DNA from: Paulinella micropora
Lineage: Eukaryota > Cercozoa > Imbricatea > Euglyphida > Paulinellidae
Length of the DNA stretch: 64,000 nt
Reading direction: 5' to 3'
NCBI GenBank assembly: GCA_019918135.1
Contig: WBZZ01000617.1
Location: forward strand, 28,619 to 92,618
The notes beneath the pieces are model-generated. The model was not told where the DNA came from and ran no database searches. It saw only the letters and a program-made list of their open reading frames with translations. The position numbers were made by a program, and so were the translations under genes. Below are positions 9,241 to 19,190 of this stretch, piece after piece; positions within the stretch are counted from its first letter, which is position 1, and the number at the start of each line of letters is the position of its first letter.

Positions 9241-9356
9241 ACCACCCCGGCCGGCCGGGGCGTGCCCAAAAGATACGTAAAAATCAGTCTTAGCAACGAC
9301 ATGCACGTCACTAGATCCAGTGGGCGAGACGGCAAGATCTGTTCTTGAGCAGACAT
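9219..9356 (-). CDS. Possible 45-residue membrane peptide ending in a hairpin element
   Basis: An ATG at 9356 opens MSAQEQILPSRPLDLVTCMS followed by the hydrophobic LLRLIFTYLLG. The last 14 residues and the stop are supplied by the double-hairpin element at 9181-9240, which suggests that the element truncated a longer gene. The call is tentative. Confidence 0.25.
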   Translation of the reverse strand: MSAQEQILPSRPLDLVTCMSLLRLIFTYLLGTPRPAGVVQAAYAA

Positions 9357-9504
9357 GATGTGAAAAATCTGTGTCTTCGCTGGGTGCGCACGTTTTTCTT
9401 TTTTTACACACAAGCCCAAAGGAGGGGAGCGCCCCCCCCCCCCCCCCCCCCCCTTCCACCTTGCGAACCTGCTGCAAGAACGGGAGGAAGAGATGGGCGG
9501 GGAA

Positions 9505-9570
9505 GGGGGCGGCAGGCCCCCGTGCCCCCCCCCCCCTCACTTTCCCTTTCAGGCCGCGCAAGCGGCCTGA
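9505..9570. repeat. Double-hairpin element
   Basis: GGGGGC and GCCCCC arms with a C-rich spacer are followed by CCCTTTCAGGCCGC, a GCAA loop and GCGGCCTGA. The layout matches the copy at 9181-9240 in the same orientation. It ends 29 bases before the kinase-like gene starts. Confidence 0.6.
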
Positions 9571-9598
9571 TGATTAATAAAAGAGAGCCCCGCGGGGA

Positions 9599-11206
9599 AT
9601 GCCGCGTGCTCACAAGAAGCATTGCCCTCTGAATATAACCTTGCAGCAGCAGGGGCCCCTTAATGATTCGCGTCCGGTTTTTTATTCGCGGCGCTCGTCA
9701 GAGCTATGGAAGATCGGGCTGGAAGTGTTTGGACGAAACCCGCCGTTAGTCCGTGACGATTGTTTTGAAGACAATCAGAGTGCAAGCACTGCCAGACAAG
9801 GTTTAGAGGATCTGGAAAACGAGTTAACGTATGAAACGTTCAATGTTCCAAAGGTGCTGACTGAACAAGTACACATGGAGCCTCGCGGGGAAGGCGAAGT
9901 CGATAAAGATTGTGTAGAGCTGCAAGCAGTGGCAGAAGACTGGGCCCAAAAACCTTGTGTGATTGGGAAATGTCCCAATGCCAGATTTCAAGCTTTGTTC
10001 TTGATCAATAGCAGTGATATAGGTATAGAAGAGCGTAGCCTTGTCTTCATCTGGAAAAAGTCTCTGGTATTCAAGGAAATCACGCCTGCTATTAACGAGG
10101 AAATTAAGACGGCACCAGAGACCAACAACGTGTTCCTTGAGGTGAGCATGCAATTATACCTGCATCGCGAGACGAAGGGCATTGTACCCACGGTTCTGCG
10201 TGCGTTTCGGACCTGGAGCAGTCGAAGTGGCCAATATAGCTATTGGATGTGCATGCCCATGGCCGGTGTGTCCTTGCAATCTACACAACTACAAAACCCC
10301 GATGAAACAACAAAGCAGTCCATTTGCGATGCCATTATCCGAGACGCTACACGTGAGCTAGCTGTGTTGAAGACAAATCGCTTTGTGGCGATAGATTCAG
10401 CTGCACAGAACTACCTGTACTCAACAAGCAAGCAAGCGCTGCGTGCGATTGACTTTGACAACAAGCGGATGCTGTTTGTTGAACCAGCTCCAGCCGACTC
10501 CAAAATAGACCATCGCTCGGCCCATCACAATGCTTTCATGTTTAATTTCTATGGTTTTCGGCTTTCGAACCCAGGTCTGCGTATGCCCAAGGTGGAGCAA
10601 GTAGTAGCGTTTCTGAATGCAATGTCCTTCTACTGCGGTTGGTGCGGAACCCTAGGCTCTGTAGACAGGTATGGCTTGGAATGGTTGCCTTTCAACACCG
10701 TAGTAGGCGTGGTAAAAGATTGTTTCGAAAACACATCTGAGATAGTGCACAGGGTTGCAGCTATTTGGTGCGCGGATGTGTTAATGCAACAAAGGATACA
10801 TAGCCCCGTTTACTACTGGTATTGCTATCTTGTCAGATGTGGCACACGTTGGGACAAGAACATACTCGTACCAAAATACGAGAAAGATTACGAGGCTGCA
10901 GAACGAATTAAACTCCCAGGATCGCGGCTGTGGAAGCTGGGTTTGCTAATCGAACCCCACGGTCAAGGGTTTCTGACATTGCAGGAGAATAACTGGGATC
11001 TGCTGGAATTGACAGAACACATTTTCAGTGGCGCTAAGTCAGATACACTGCATTCCATTCTGTGCGAAATGACGATGGAACTAATTACGTTGGTGCTGCT
11101 ACACTACTCCAAGTTGAAAGACTCCCGGGCCAAAGACTCTGCAGTCCTGAGATGTGCCCAGATTCCAGCGCGCATCTGTCATCCAGCTTCGAAGGCCATG
11201 TCTTAA
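9599..11206 (+). CDS. Divergent protein-kinase-like protein
   Basis: The ATG at 9599 opens a 535-residue frame. Several landmarks fit the protein kinase fold in the right order: a Glu-containing helix (VFLEVSMQLYL, about 178-188), a hinge-like YSYWMCMPMAGVSL (214-226), a catalytic-loop-like IDSAAQNYLY (265-274, with D266 and N271) and AIDFD (283-287) in the place of the DFG motif. The glycine-rich loop is not clear and DFG is DFD, so activity is uncertain. The C-terminal 200 residues are of unknown type. The gene converges with the EGF-like locus, with a 60-base gap. Kinase assignment is by motif only. Confidence 0.6.
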   Translation: MPRAHKKHCPLNITLQQQGPLNDSRPVFYSRRSSELWKIGLEVFGRNPPLVRDDCFEDNQSASTARQGLEDLENELTYETFNVPKVLTEQVHMEPRGEGEVDKDCVELQAVAEDWAQKPCVIGKCPNARFQALFLINSSDIGIEERSLVFIWKKSLVFKEITPAINEEIKTAPETNNVFLEVSMQLYLHRETKGIVPTVLRAFRTWSSRSGQYSYWMCMPMAGVSLQSTQLQNPDETTKQSICDAIIRDATRELAVLKTNRFVAIDSAAQNYLYSTSKQALRAIDFDNKRMLFVEPAPADSKIDHRSAHHNAFMFNFYGFRLSNPGLRMPKVEQVVAFLNAMSFYCGWCGTLGSVDRYGLEWLPFNTVVGVVKDCFENTSEIVHRVAAIWCADVLMQQRIHSPVYYWYCYLVRCGTRWDKNILVPKYEKDYEAAERIKLPGSRLWKLGLLIEPHGQGFLTLQENNWDLLELTEHIFSGAKSDTLHSILCEMTMELITLVLLHYSKLKDSRAKDSAVLRCAQIPARICHPASKAMS

Positions 11207-11260
11207 TTTTCTTCTTCAGAAAATTAGAGCTCGTCATTTTCATGGTTGTTTAATTAAAGC
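11204..11260. terminator. Convergent-gene terminator region
   Basis: TAATTTTC (11,204-11,211) pairs with GAAAATTA (11,219-11,226) to form a hairpin overlapping the stop of the kinase-like gene. The palindrome TTTAATTAAA follows at about 11,249. The phrase GGTTGTTTAATTAAAGCT also occurs near 8478, after another gene, which points to a shared 3'-end signal. Confidence 0.4.
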
Positions 11261-11266
11261 TTGTAA

Positions 11267-11977
11267 CTACGGGTTATTGTCGTAAGTAAAGTAGAAGAGA
11301 CAGCCCACGGTATCAGTGTAGCTGCCGCCGCCGCTGGAGTGAGGACAGTTTGTGCATGGTCGAACAAACAGACCCGAGTCCCAGTCACCAAGATTATATC
11401 TATTCCATGTCAGACAGCGATCCGGCCTCTCCTTGAATTTTATAAGATACCTTTGGCCGTAATCATCAGAGCCCAAGGAACCGTATAGTTCAATCGTAAA
11501 TTTGAACGCGGCATCGAACGCCGCTCCATCCTTCCATTTATTTGTTTCCGTAGCAGCAAACACCCATTCGTTATGATCAAGGTGGAAGTTACTGTACAAG
11601 TACATGCCTCCGACCTTGAGGAGAAACGAGCCGTCGGCGGCTTGCCTGTAGGCATAGGAACATCCATCGGCTGCGCCACACTTGGAGCTGGCATGATAGA
11701 AGGCGGGACGGTTGGAATAAGTGTAAACACAGGCTTTGCCTCGCTCTGTCCGCATCCTGGCCCAGTCGTGGCAAACAAAGCCGCCAGTAAGGTCAAAGCA
11801 AACCTTGCTCGGGTTGAAGCTGCGTGTCGGATCGTAGCAGGTGCCTTGTTGTGTACACTCGTTGACGTTAGTGCACACGCGGCCGTCTCCTTGGTAGCCT
11901 GGTTTGCACGCGCAAGTGTAACTGCCGTACGTGTTGGTGCAGATGGCAGCTGAGCTACATAGGTGTGTACCGAGCAC
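11267..11977 (-). CDS. C-terminal part of the EGF-like mosaic protein
   Basis: This frame starts with no good initiation context and continues the upstream reading frame after a frameshift. It contains an EGF-like, probably calcium-binding, domain (DVDEC just upstream, then [20 protein letters not shown]), followed by the start of another NECTQQGTC module and a Cys-containing C-terminal domain of about 150 residues. That domain has pairs such as CLTWNRYN and VRPCTNC, reminiscent of a ricin-type lectin fold, but I cannot confirm this. It would be an extracellular or luminal protein. Confidence 0.65.
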   Translation of the reverse strand: MLGTHLCSSAAICTNTYGSYTCACKPGYQGDGRVCTNVNECTQQGTCYDPTRSFNPSKVCFDLTGGFVCHDWARMRTERGKACVYTYSNRPAFYHASSKCGAADGCSYAYRQAADGSFLLKVGGMYLYSNFHLDHNEWVFAATETNKWKDGAAFDAAFKFTIELYGSLGSDDYGQRYLIKFKERPDRCLTWNRYNLGDWDSGLFVRPCTNCPHSSGGGSYTDTVGCLFYFTYDNNP

Positions 11978-14468
11978 ACACTCGTCGACGTCGGGCGACT
12001 GAGTAGGCGTGCCAGTGCGCGTGGGGGTGCGCGTGGGGGGGCGTTTGCGTTGGGGTGGGGGTCCGAGTCGGGGTGGCGCTGGCGTACCGCGTCAGCACGT
12101 ACAGCTCCGTCCCGTCGTCGCCGCAGCTCTGCAGGCTCAGGGCAGTGCTGGCGCTGCTAGCTGCCACGCACAACAAATTGTCCGGCGCCACCAGATTGTA
12201 CAGGGGCCCAACATAGCCGGGCTGCACCCAGCGCGGCTGCGGGAATGACACCCGACGCAACGTGAACCACTTGACGGAGCCAGGGGGCTCCAGGCCGAGC
12301 CGGTAGGATTCGAATTGCCAGCCGCCGCCCGCCACGGGCACGCTCTGCCACTGGTAGGGCGTGGTCTCGTTGTAGAACGTAACCGAGTAGCGGACGCGAT
12401 CTGCGTGCGGCTCCAGGGTAGCCAGCATGGCCACGTCAGCCAGGCCGGCGGCGGTGGCACGTGGGTCCAGGCCGGCGGTACTCTGAACTACCGTGAGCGT
12501 AGTAGTCCCCCGCCCCTGCGCCCGGAGCCACCACAGTTCTTCTTGGTCCTGTTGCAAGTTGGTCACAAAAACCGAAACCACCAGGTAGACGGGCCCGTAG
12601 CGCGTCTCGTAGGCCAGCGGCGTGGGCGAGGTCAGAGGCAAGGGTGTGCGCGAGGCGCTGTTCGAGCCACTGATTCTGTCGAGCTCGCTATCCTGTAGCA
12701 ACTGGAAGTTGGCGCAACTTGGTGACTGGTTCTGCCACCCCGACACGACGGCATCGCCTAGGAGCAAGGGGCGCTTAATGCACCAAACGTAAAGAAGCGT
12801 GGAGACGAACCATACAGTTGCAGGTTTGTAGGCGCAGGTATATTTCTGGCTTAAAGTAGATCCGCCCAGCTCCCACAAAGTATCAGGCGAGGAGCGCCAC
12901 AGTAACTCTGTGTTTACGCTGCCAGCCTGCGATGAGCAGAGTCGCACCAAAACCCCCCCTGTCAGCCGAGCGGTCCCGTAGGTTTGTGCGTTCTCTGTTA
13001 GGTAGGTTTGGGGACTAGCAGGGTCTGCGTAACGCAAGAGACGGCCATCGCTCCACCCAGCTGCGCAGCGTCGGAACCCTGTTTGGTTTGTAGGACACAA
13101 CTCCCAGGTGCTCGTCTGCGTGCACAGACACAGCCCAGAACTTTGGTCCCGGAAGAGCCGGAGGGAGTTGGGGGGAGAGGCCGACGAAGAGGGAGAGGCC
13201 GACAAAGAAGGAGACATCGACAAAGGGGGAGAGGTCGTCGGCGAGATCGAGATGGTGGGCGAGCGGCTGGAGGTAATTGAACGTGAGAGTGAACGCGAGG
13301 GTGTGCGACTGGGGCTGCGGGACGGTAGGCTCCAGGGCGCGTTGGCGCTGAGCGCGCGCGTGCGGGCCGACAGGTGGCAGCTGGCGTCGGACGGCACTGG
13401 CTCCTCGCAGCGCTCGCCCATAAAACCCTCGTCGCACAGGCACACGGCGTACGGCCGCTCCGCCAGCCAGCTCTGTGCGGCGCCGTCCGCGAGCGCGGTC
13501 GGCCAGCGCCCGCGCTCGCACAGCTGGCCCCGACCGTGGCAGAAGCTGTGGCGTGGGCAGCAGCCCGCGGCGCCCCCCTCGTTCAGCCAGCAGCGGCAGC
13601 GGTCGAACTGGCAACCCAGTTGTCCGGCCGCACAGAACTCTGCTCCGGCGCAGGCCGCGCACGAGCCCGCGGGCCTCGTCGCCAGCGCTAGCTCGTAGGG
13701 TCTGCAGGGTGAATAGCGCGTGTCGTGCAGGCTCCGGTCGCAGGAGCGCAGCCGCAGCATGCCGCTGTCCTGGCACACAGTGCGGGGCTCCGTCCACGCC
13801 CCCTCGCCGGCGCCGGCGCAGCCCGCGTAGTTCGGCAGCTCTCCGCGGCACGGCCAGCGGCAGTACACGCTGCAGAGCCTGCCGGCGGCCGAGGCGTCTG
13901 GCACGGAGTTCACGCGCCAGGGCTGCGGCGCGTGCGCGTTGCTGCACAGCACGATGGCAGACCGCGCGGCTTCGCAGGGCTCTGAGCTTGCCAGGGACTC
14001 GACGCTGCTGCCACTCAGGAGCAGCCTGGGCGGTACGTCCAGGCACTCGACCGTGTGGGTCGCCGCGAGCGTGGACACGTTGACGTTGCTGTAATCGTGA
14101 CAGCAGTAGCGCCACGCTGGCAAACCGGCGGCCGACGAGGGGGGCGAGGGCTCCAGGCCGCACACGACCGCGAACCAGTTCTGCTTGCCGCTTTGGGCTA
14201 GCACTGCACCCATCCCCCAAGAAGCTAGCGCCAGCGCCTGGCCCGGGCGGGCCGTGAACAGTTGTTCGAGGCGGGTCAGGTTGGGCGTCAGCCAGCGCCT
14301 GGCGACTAGCTCCACGTCGCTGGCGAGCCAGCCCCAGGCCGAGTCCCGGCGGATTCGGCCCACCGGTCCAAGCCTCCAGCCCAGTGGGTTCGGTCGCTCG
14401 GCCTGCAGCTGTTGCAGGTCCAGCGGCGAACAGAGCAGGGAGTACGCCTCCACGTCGGACCTGGGCAC
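11955..14468 (-). CDS. Central part of the EGF-like mosaic protein
   Basis: The 837-codon frame is in phase with the signal-peptide ORF upstream; only one TAA, at 14,487-14,489, separates them. It has many Cys pairs, an EGF-like module ([15 protein letters not shown], about residue 345), a Ser/Pro-rich linker (residues about 380-435) and a segment with [20 protein letters not shown] that looks like a ricin-B-type repeat. At its 3' end the frame passes through a run of seven C at about 12,036-12,042. The EGF continuation is in the next frame, so the gene is broken there or the run was miscounted. The last 20 residues of this frame are therefore probably false. Confidence 0.65.
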   Translation of the reverse strand: MPRSDVEAYSLLCSPLDLQQLQAERPNPLGWRLGPVGRIRRDSAWGWLASDVELVARRWLTPNLTRLEQLFTARPGQALALASWGMGAVLAQSGKQNWFAVVCGLEPSPPSSAAGLPAWRYCCHDYSNVNVSTLAATHTVECLDVPPRLLLSGSSVESLASSEPCEAARSAIVLCSNAHAPQPWRVNSVPDASAAGRLCSVYCRWPCRGELPNYAGCAGAGEGAWTEPRTVCQDSGMLRLRSCDRSLHDTRYSPCRPYELALATRPAGSCAACAGAEFCAAGQLGCQFDRCRCWLNEGGAAGCCPRHSFCHGRGQLCERGRWPTALADGAAQSWLAERPYAVCLCDEGFMGERCEEPVPSDASCHLSARTRALSANAPWSLPSRSPSRTPSRSLSRSITSSRSPTISISPTTSPPLSMSPSLSASPSSSASPPNSLRLFRDQSSGLCLCTQTSTWELCPTNQTGFRRCAAGWSDGRLLRYADPASPQTYLTENAQTYGTARLTGGVLVRLCSSQAGSVNTELLWRSSPDTLWELGGSTLSQKYTCAYKPATVWFVSTLLYVWCIKRPLLLGDAVVSGWQNQSPSCANFQLLQDSELDRISGSNSASRTPLPLTSPTPLAYETRYGPVYLVVSVFVTNLQQDQEELWWLRAQGRGTTTLTVVQSTAGLDPRATAAGLADVAMLATLEPHADRVRYSVTFYNETTPYQWQSVPVAGGGWQFESYRLGLEPPGSVKWFTLRRVSFPQPRWVQPGYVGPLYNLVAPDNLLCVAASSASTALSLQSCGDDGTELYVLTRYASATPTRTPTPTQTPPHAHPHAHWHAYSVARRRRVCARYTPM

Positions 14469-14489
14469 GGGGCACGCGTCGCCATAGTA

Positions 14490-14750
14490 TTACAGCACCT
14501 GCGGGTTGGAGCTACACCACACTAGTTGCCTAACCCGCAGCAGGTTATCCAGGGGCTCTGCGTTGGGCAGCCATTCGCGGCAGTAATTGTTGCTGCCTAA
14601 CGGGACTGTGGCAAATTCCCGCGACCACCCACTGTAGCCCGTCGTCAAGTCGAGGTTCACGCGCCAGGAGACCTTGCTCGTCAGCCCCCCGAGCTGATCC
14701 GCCAGGCTTACGACGGCAATAGCGAGCAGGATCCAGCACCACTGCATCAT
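14490..14750 (-). CDS. Signal-peptide-bearing N-terminus of the EGF-like mosaic protein
   Basis: The ATG at 14,750 opens with a signal peptide (MMQWCWILLAIAVVSLA) and runs 86 residues to a TAA. Without that TAA the frame continues directly into the next ORF with unchanged composition. The three pieces together (14,750 to 11,267) form one gene of about 1,160 codons with one stop and one frameshift. Either the gene is decaying, the sequence has two errors, or the stop is read through. Confidence 0.6.
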   Translation of the reverse strand: MMQWCWILLAIAVVSLADQLGGLTSKVSWRVNLDLTTGYSGWSREFATVPLGSNNYCREWLPNAEPLDNLLRVRQLVWCSSNPQVL

Positions 14751-15017
14751 CCAATCCGCGCCCCTTGCCCCCCCCCCCCCCCTACTTGTGCCCCGTTTTT
14801 TTTTGCGTGCTGCTTCTTCTTTAGTTTGGTTCGTCTTTTCTGGCTTGTTAGTTTTTTATTGAGGCAACTTTGACGTCTATAGCTCACTACCTCTCCTCCT
14901 TCTTCCCCCCCCCCCACTCTTCCCCCGCTTTCTCGCCCTCTTGTTCCTTTTTGTACTTTCCCTCCCTTTCCTTCCCCCCCCATCTTTCCTTTCGTAGTGT
15001 GTTATTTGGTCTGCACT
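14751..15017. other. Pyrimidine-rich intergenic region
   Basis: C runs near 14,769-14,782 and 14,906-14,914 and a CTCTTCCCCC-rich stretch lie between two minus-strand genes. I see no gene here. Confidence 0.5.
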
Positions 15018-15656
15018 TCATCGCTTCTCCTGTCTCTGTTTCAGCAGGGACGCAAGTATGTAGGCACGGAAATCGGGCCCAATGTTTGCGTTGCCAATTT
15101 TTTGTGTTAACCGTGCTGCGATTGTATCCAACTTTGCCTGCGGATCGAGAGCCAAGTTGAGATGTACTCGCTGAGGTTCTAGCAGGAGATATGCAGCGAT
15201 AGCAGAGGACTGGTAGGCGCATTCCCAACCTTTGCGCTGTTCGCAGCAATGGATAACCCTCAGCTGGATTTCAACTCCTCCGCCCTGGCCCAGCGTCAGT
15301 ACCTCCTGCAGACTGTTTCTTACACGGTTGGCAGCGGCTACCAATGCTTGACTGATTCCGGAAGATTCCCGCAGAGTGTTTATAACTAACATAGTGGCTT
15401 TCTTCTGCCCAACCGCCAAGATTATGGTGCCCCAATGTGTTCCAGTATCCATTCCTCTTCCGGTACGCTCCAAAATGCCCCCCCCCAAACCCATTGCTGA
15501 TTCCAGACAAAAAAATCCCCGAATTCTGATGTGCTGGAATTTCCTTTTGGATTTGTAGTGTAGCTTGGCTTCTCCATCCGCCCACTGCTTCTTCGTGGCA
15601 AAGGGCTTGCATGTCCAGGCAATCAATAGCCTTAGCGTCAGGGACGATTGTTGCAA
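15018..15656 (-). CDS. C-terminal frame of the Cys-rich unknown protein
   Basis: The part from about 15,480 to 15,018 has normal protein composition (IILAVGQKKATMLVINTLRE, ending LLKQRQEKR) and continues the 728-codon frame upstream after a shift at the run of nine C at 15,478-15,486. The part of this frame upstream of that run is the shadow of the neighbouring frame. I take the two frames as one gene of about 800 residues. Confidence 0.5.
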   Translation of the reverse strand: MQQSSLTLRLLIAWTCKPFATKKQWADGEAKLHYKSKRKFQHIRIRGFFCLESAMGLGGGILERTGRGMDTGTHWGTIILAVGQKKATMLVINTLRESSGISQALVAAANRVRNSLQEVLTLGQGGGVEIQLRVIHCCEQRKGWECAYQSSAIAAYLLLEPQRVHLNLALDPQAKLDTIAARLTQKIGNANIGPDFRAYILASLLKQRQEKR

Positions 15657-15820
15657 TCACCCTAAGCAGGAAGGTGAACGTGTCAGCGTTGGCAAATTCA
15701 TCGGGCTGGGCACGCATATTCTCCAAGACAGAGCTTGTCGTAGGAATATTGTAACTTTGGGCAGCGAGCCTTTGCAGCCATGCAAAAGAAGAAGAAGAAG
15801 AAGAAGAAGAAGAAGAAGAA

Positions 15821-15857
<37 letters not shown>

Positions 15858-17457
15858 CTTTTCCTCCTCTTAGCATAGTTCCAATCGGATTGATTTGGTA
15901 CAGGATCAATGCAAACAAGTACCCGGTATAAAACCTCTCTCTTCCTCCCAGTGTCGCAATAGTTGCCTTTGTCTCTAGTGTGTTATTGGGTGTACATGTC
16001 CTGTAAGCGTGTGTTATCATCTGCCGTACTATATCTGACGTAAACCTAGCGCTCTGCAACCGTGACTCCCAGAGAGCGTGCGCGTCCAAATACTCCACCT
16101 GAATTGCCTCCGGCGCCGGGTAGGCTAGACGCCCGTCCGAACGTATAGCCTCGTGTAGTAGATCCCTGTGCAAGCCACACCACACGAGGCGGTACAGCTG
16201 GATGAGCTCCCGAGAGCCTCTCGTATTCGTTTGCACAAATTTAAAGCCCAGCAAGGGAGCCCCGCCTAGACTTTCGGAAATAGTTGCAATATCGATTTCC
16301 TCGGGGGTCTGTTTAGCTAGCTCCCGTAGCTGCTCGAGGCGCCTTTTCGTTTCATAGTAGCCCAAGTAACGCCAGTGTTCCACCGGGCGAAGCTCCGCAA
16401 GAATCAGATTATTTTTGTCTCGTACTGGCAAAGACCACCAAGCGCTGCGGCAGAAATGTTTGCGCAATAGCCTGCTCTGATTTGCCACAACCACTGCGCG
16501 AAATTCCTCGAACTTCCACCCTCCTACTTGTCCATCGTCTCCCACGGACATAATCACGGCACCTTTGTACCAATACCGCAAGCACAATGTGCAGTTGCAG
16601 TCCGTGGCTATTGGACACGATAGGAGGGCCTTTATGCGAACCCAACGATCGGCGGGCGGACCCTGCGACTCACCGGCCGCCCATTCCCAAAAGTCCTCGC
16701 ATCCAAGCCCGCGCAACAAGGGAAGCAATCGATTGCGTGAGGCGGGATCCGTAGCACACAGCCTTTTCCACCCGGCCTGCCGCCATAAACTGGCAACGTT
16801 CCAAGAGCCCAGATCCAGACCAATGGCAGCGTAGTCCCACCCCTCTTCTCTCCACTGGCCGGGGGGCTGCCAAAGGCCCAGGTGGGGTCTCAGGGAAGCA
16901 TGGGAGGGGCGTGGGCATGTACCAAAAGAGACCCTAGCCATATTCTCTTCTGCCGAGACGTCTGCGGCTGGCACTACGTAGAGGTGCAGCCTTCTTCGAG
17001 AAATCGCAACAGTATGATTGCCACGCGCCGAAAAGGAGTTCAGCGCCGCACAGCCCGGGTCTCCCCAGACCTTGGAGGTCAGGCAGCGGTAGCAGCCACA
17101 GGATGGCAGCCCAGACCAACAATCCTTTCGCCTGGACCTCTCCATTACTTGCTGTAACTGCAAGGCTAGTGTGCATGCTGCGCAATAGCATGGCTCTGCA
17201 AGCCTGCAAGGGTACTTGGCTAACAAGCGGCAGGACCAACATTGGCATTCTTCAGTGGTTGTTGTTGCTGTACAGCCCAGGCTGGCAAGAGAAACCAAAG
17301 CGCCGCAGTTTTTGCTGGCCGACAGTAAGTGTAACCTTTCTAGTGACTCCAGGAAATTCAGGGCTATGCCTTCGCCTGTTGCGAAAAATTTCACTTTGGA
17401 GACAACATCACGTAACAAAGGCAGAGCATCACCCCCTTCGTCGTCAGCGTCGAACAT
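15271..17457 (-). CDS. Cys-rich unknown protein with a poly-Ser tract
   Basis: The frame starts at 17,457 with MFDADDEGGDALPLL. Residues about 70-135 carry many Cys pairs (CQCWSCRLL, CYCAACTLA, CGCYRC) that suggest zinc binding. A middle region with another Cys cluster (CNCTLCLRYW) follows, then a tract of about 23 Ser (about residue 545) encoded by the (GAA)n array at 15,782-15,845. The last 70 residues of this frame differ in composition from the rest and are probably wrong, because the proper continuation is in the frame ending at 15,018. I recognise no family. Confidence 0.6.
15782..15845. repeat. (GAA)n microsatellite in coding sequence
   Basis: About 20 GAA units encode the poly-Ser tract on the minus strand (TTC read out of phase as TCT). 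It is a site of likely length variation. Confidence 0.9.
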
Positions 17458-17735
17458 GCGAGCTGTGTTTTGTTTAAATACATGTTTACATGTCTTGGGT
17501 CAAAGACATAGGATATGACAAAGAAAAGAGAGGGAGCACCCCCCCCCCCTCTCTCCTCTCCTCCCTCTTGGGCCATCGTCTCCTTTCCCTCTCTTGCAAT
17601 GTCCGGAGGGGAGGGAAGCACCCCCCCCCCCTGTGCCAACAAAAAGAAAAAAGGAACAGAGTGTGTTTTCTTTTTGTGTACTTTATTCTCGCCCACTCGA
17701 CTTGACTTGACCTGTTAATACGCAGCTACCAAACA
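17458..17735. other. Divergent intergenic region with C-runs
   Basis: This region separates a minus-strand and a plus-strand gene and so holds both promoters. It has two runs of about ten C, near 17,541 and 17,621, between purine-rich stretches. No ORF is supported. Confidence 0.5.
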
Positions 17736-18113
17736 ATGCCCCAGCACGAGCGCCCTCCTCATGACGACGACCTAGCAGAGGCACCTGCTGCAAAGAAAAT
17801 CAAAACAGCGCCAGCCACGGAGCAAGCAGAGGAACCCGTCACAAAGACTGAACCCCCCACGATGGAGGCACAGATCGCGGGAGGGGCCCCTACGAAGAAG
17901 AAGGAGCAGACGAACCACGAGACCAAGGAGGCACAGGTCACGGGGGAGCCAGCCCCCTCCCCCTCCAGTGGCGGCAACAGCAGCAATACGCCGGTGGTGG
18001 AAGCCGAAGCCGCGCAGCCCCCCCCAGAACCCGTCCAAGAAGCAGAAACCGCGCAGCTGTCCCAGAAAGAAAAGGCCGCGACCCTACAGCCGAAGACGCC
18101 TGACGCCGAATAA
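17736..18113 (+). CDS. Disordered Lys/Glu/Pro/Ala-rich protein
   Basis: The ATG at 17,736 opens a 125-residue frame made almost entirely of Ala, Pro, Glu, Thr and Lys. A short basic patch (AAKKIKTAP) could be a nuclear signal. There is no domain, signal peptide or membrane segment. Such proteins are often chromatin- or virion-associated, but that is only a guess. It is followed by an A/T-rich 3' region. Confidence 0.5.
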   Translation: MPQHERPPHDDDLAEAPAAKKIKTAPATEQAEEPVTKTEPPTMEAQIAGGAPTKKKEQTNHETKEAQVTGEPAPSPSSGGNSSNTPVVEAEAAQPPPEPVQEAETAQLSQKEKAATLQPKTPDAE

Positions 18114-18188
18114 AAGAAAAGAAAAAACACCAAGTAAATTTTTTTAGTTAATATGATTAAAACAAAATGGGAAGATCAGTGTCAAAGC

Positions 18189-19190
18189 CTAGCTTTCGGT
18201 CGCTAGAAAGCGTTTAATCGCTTGTTTAAGTACATGGGTCTGGCCACATAACCCGTTTTGGGAATCGGTGTACCACGTGAGTGTGTGCTCGCAATATGCC
18301 CTGTTTCTGCTTGCAGGAAGCTCGACCGAGAGGTGTTGAATTAAACGTTTGGACAGACCAACTAACACCAAGCCGCACAGGCTGCTCTCCTGTTTTGTAT
18401 TGCCTGGCGGTAGTATTACATCAAGAATCTTTGCAAGGTCATTTGCCGTTGTTACGTGCAGTATGTAGGTATTGCGCAGGCCGGGTTCGGGGCTGCGCAA
18501 TACCCCCTCGACCAGCTCTTTAAGCTCTCGGCATTGACCACCCGGCATTAATTGTCTAAGACGACTAGACAAGAAATCACTGGCAGGGCTTTTGGCCTCG
18601 CCGGAATAAACAATTAGATTTCTTGACTTTTCAAACAGGCGGTTGGAGGGGTCCGCGACCAGTAGTTCTAACCCCCTTTGCACACGCTGCAGGGCCTGGT
18701 TCTGCGCTGGCTCTTTTCTTTTCTTGGGCTTCTGTTGTTTCTTAGCCGGCTTTTGCGGCGGTGCTGGTAGGTTAGCAACGGCGGCCGGCGCGGGGCTTCG
18801 TCGCACATCCTGCCCCCGTCCGTGCAGGGGGTCATAGCCGTCGACCGCTTGTTTGAACACGTGCAAGTGGTTGGCGAGCCCCCGCTTAACCCTGCTGTAC
18901 CACGTGAAGGTGCGCTCGTAAAAGTGTGAGTTACCCTTACCATGCATAGCTATGCGGAGGTAGCGGATCATGTCGACGGGCAGCCCCACCAGCGCCAAAC
19001 CACCTATGTTTTGTTCCCGCTTTTCGTCTTTGGCAGGCAGAACGCCGTTTACGATGTGCAAGAGCTCGTGCTCGCCGCCGGCGTATGTCACGTAGGTCAC
19101 AGCGCCTGGCTGTCCGCCCTCGCACTCCCCTAGTGCGCCTCTGAATTCGCGACACCTTCCGGGAGCTAGACGGCTTAGGGAGCTGTACAA
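18189..19190 (-). CDS. Tandem-domain unknown protein, C-terminal frame
   Basis: This frame holds two copies of one domain of about 140 residues. Shared features are LFEKSRNLIVYSG, a CREL/CREF motif, a central GLALVGLP or GLVLVGLS strand and a C-terminal FTWYSRVKRGL or LTWYTDSQNGL segment followed by HVFKQAV or HVLKQAI. A Lys-rich linker (KKQQKPKKRKEP) joins them. The beginning of the first copy is in the upstream frame (19,175-19,924), so a small frameshift lies at 19,180-19,200. I recognise no named family; the two repeats should allow profile searches. Confidence 0.6.
   Translation of the reverse strand: MYSSLSRLAPGRCREFRGALGECEGGQPGAVTYVTYAGGEHELLHIVNGVLPAKDEKREQNIGGLALVGLPVDMIRYLRIAMHGKGNSHFYERTFTWYSRVKRGLANHLHVFKQAVDGYDPLHGRGQDVRRSPAPAAVANLPAPPQKPAKKQQKPKKRKEPAQNQALQRVQRGLELLVADPSNRLFEKSRNLIVYSGEAKSPASDFLSSRLRQLMPGGQCRELKELVEGVLRSPEPGLRNTYILHVTTANDLAKILDVILPPGNTKQESSLCGLVLVGLSKRLIQHLSVELPASRNRAYCEHTLTWYTDSQNGLCGQTHVLKQAIKRFLATES

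Larger units (their letters stand above)
9028..9598. other. Short ORFs, C-runs and hairpin elements
   Basis: This region separates the possible membrane protein from the kinase-like gene. It contains two double-hairpin elements, a 23-base C-run near 9430-9452 and the small ORF at 9219-9356. No longer gene is supported. Confidence 0.4.

Noticed and set aside
13015-14475. Long antisense-strand-frame ORF of 486 codons overlapping the EGF-like gene in another frame
   Set aside because: It is rich in Arg, Ala, Gly and Pro, which is the usual shadow of GC-rich coding DNA, and has no domain; the EGF frame has conserved Cys modules.
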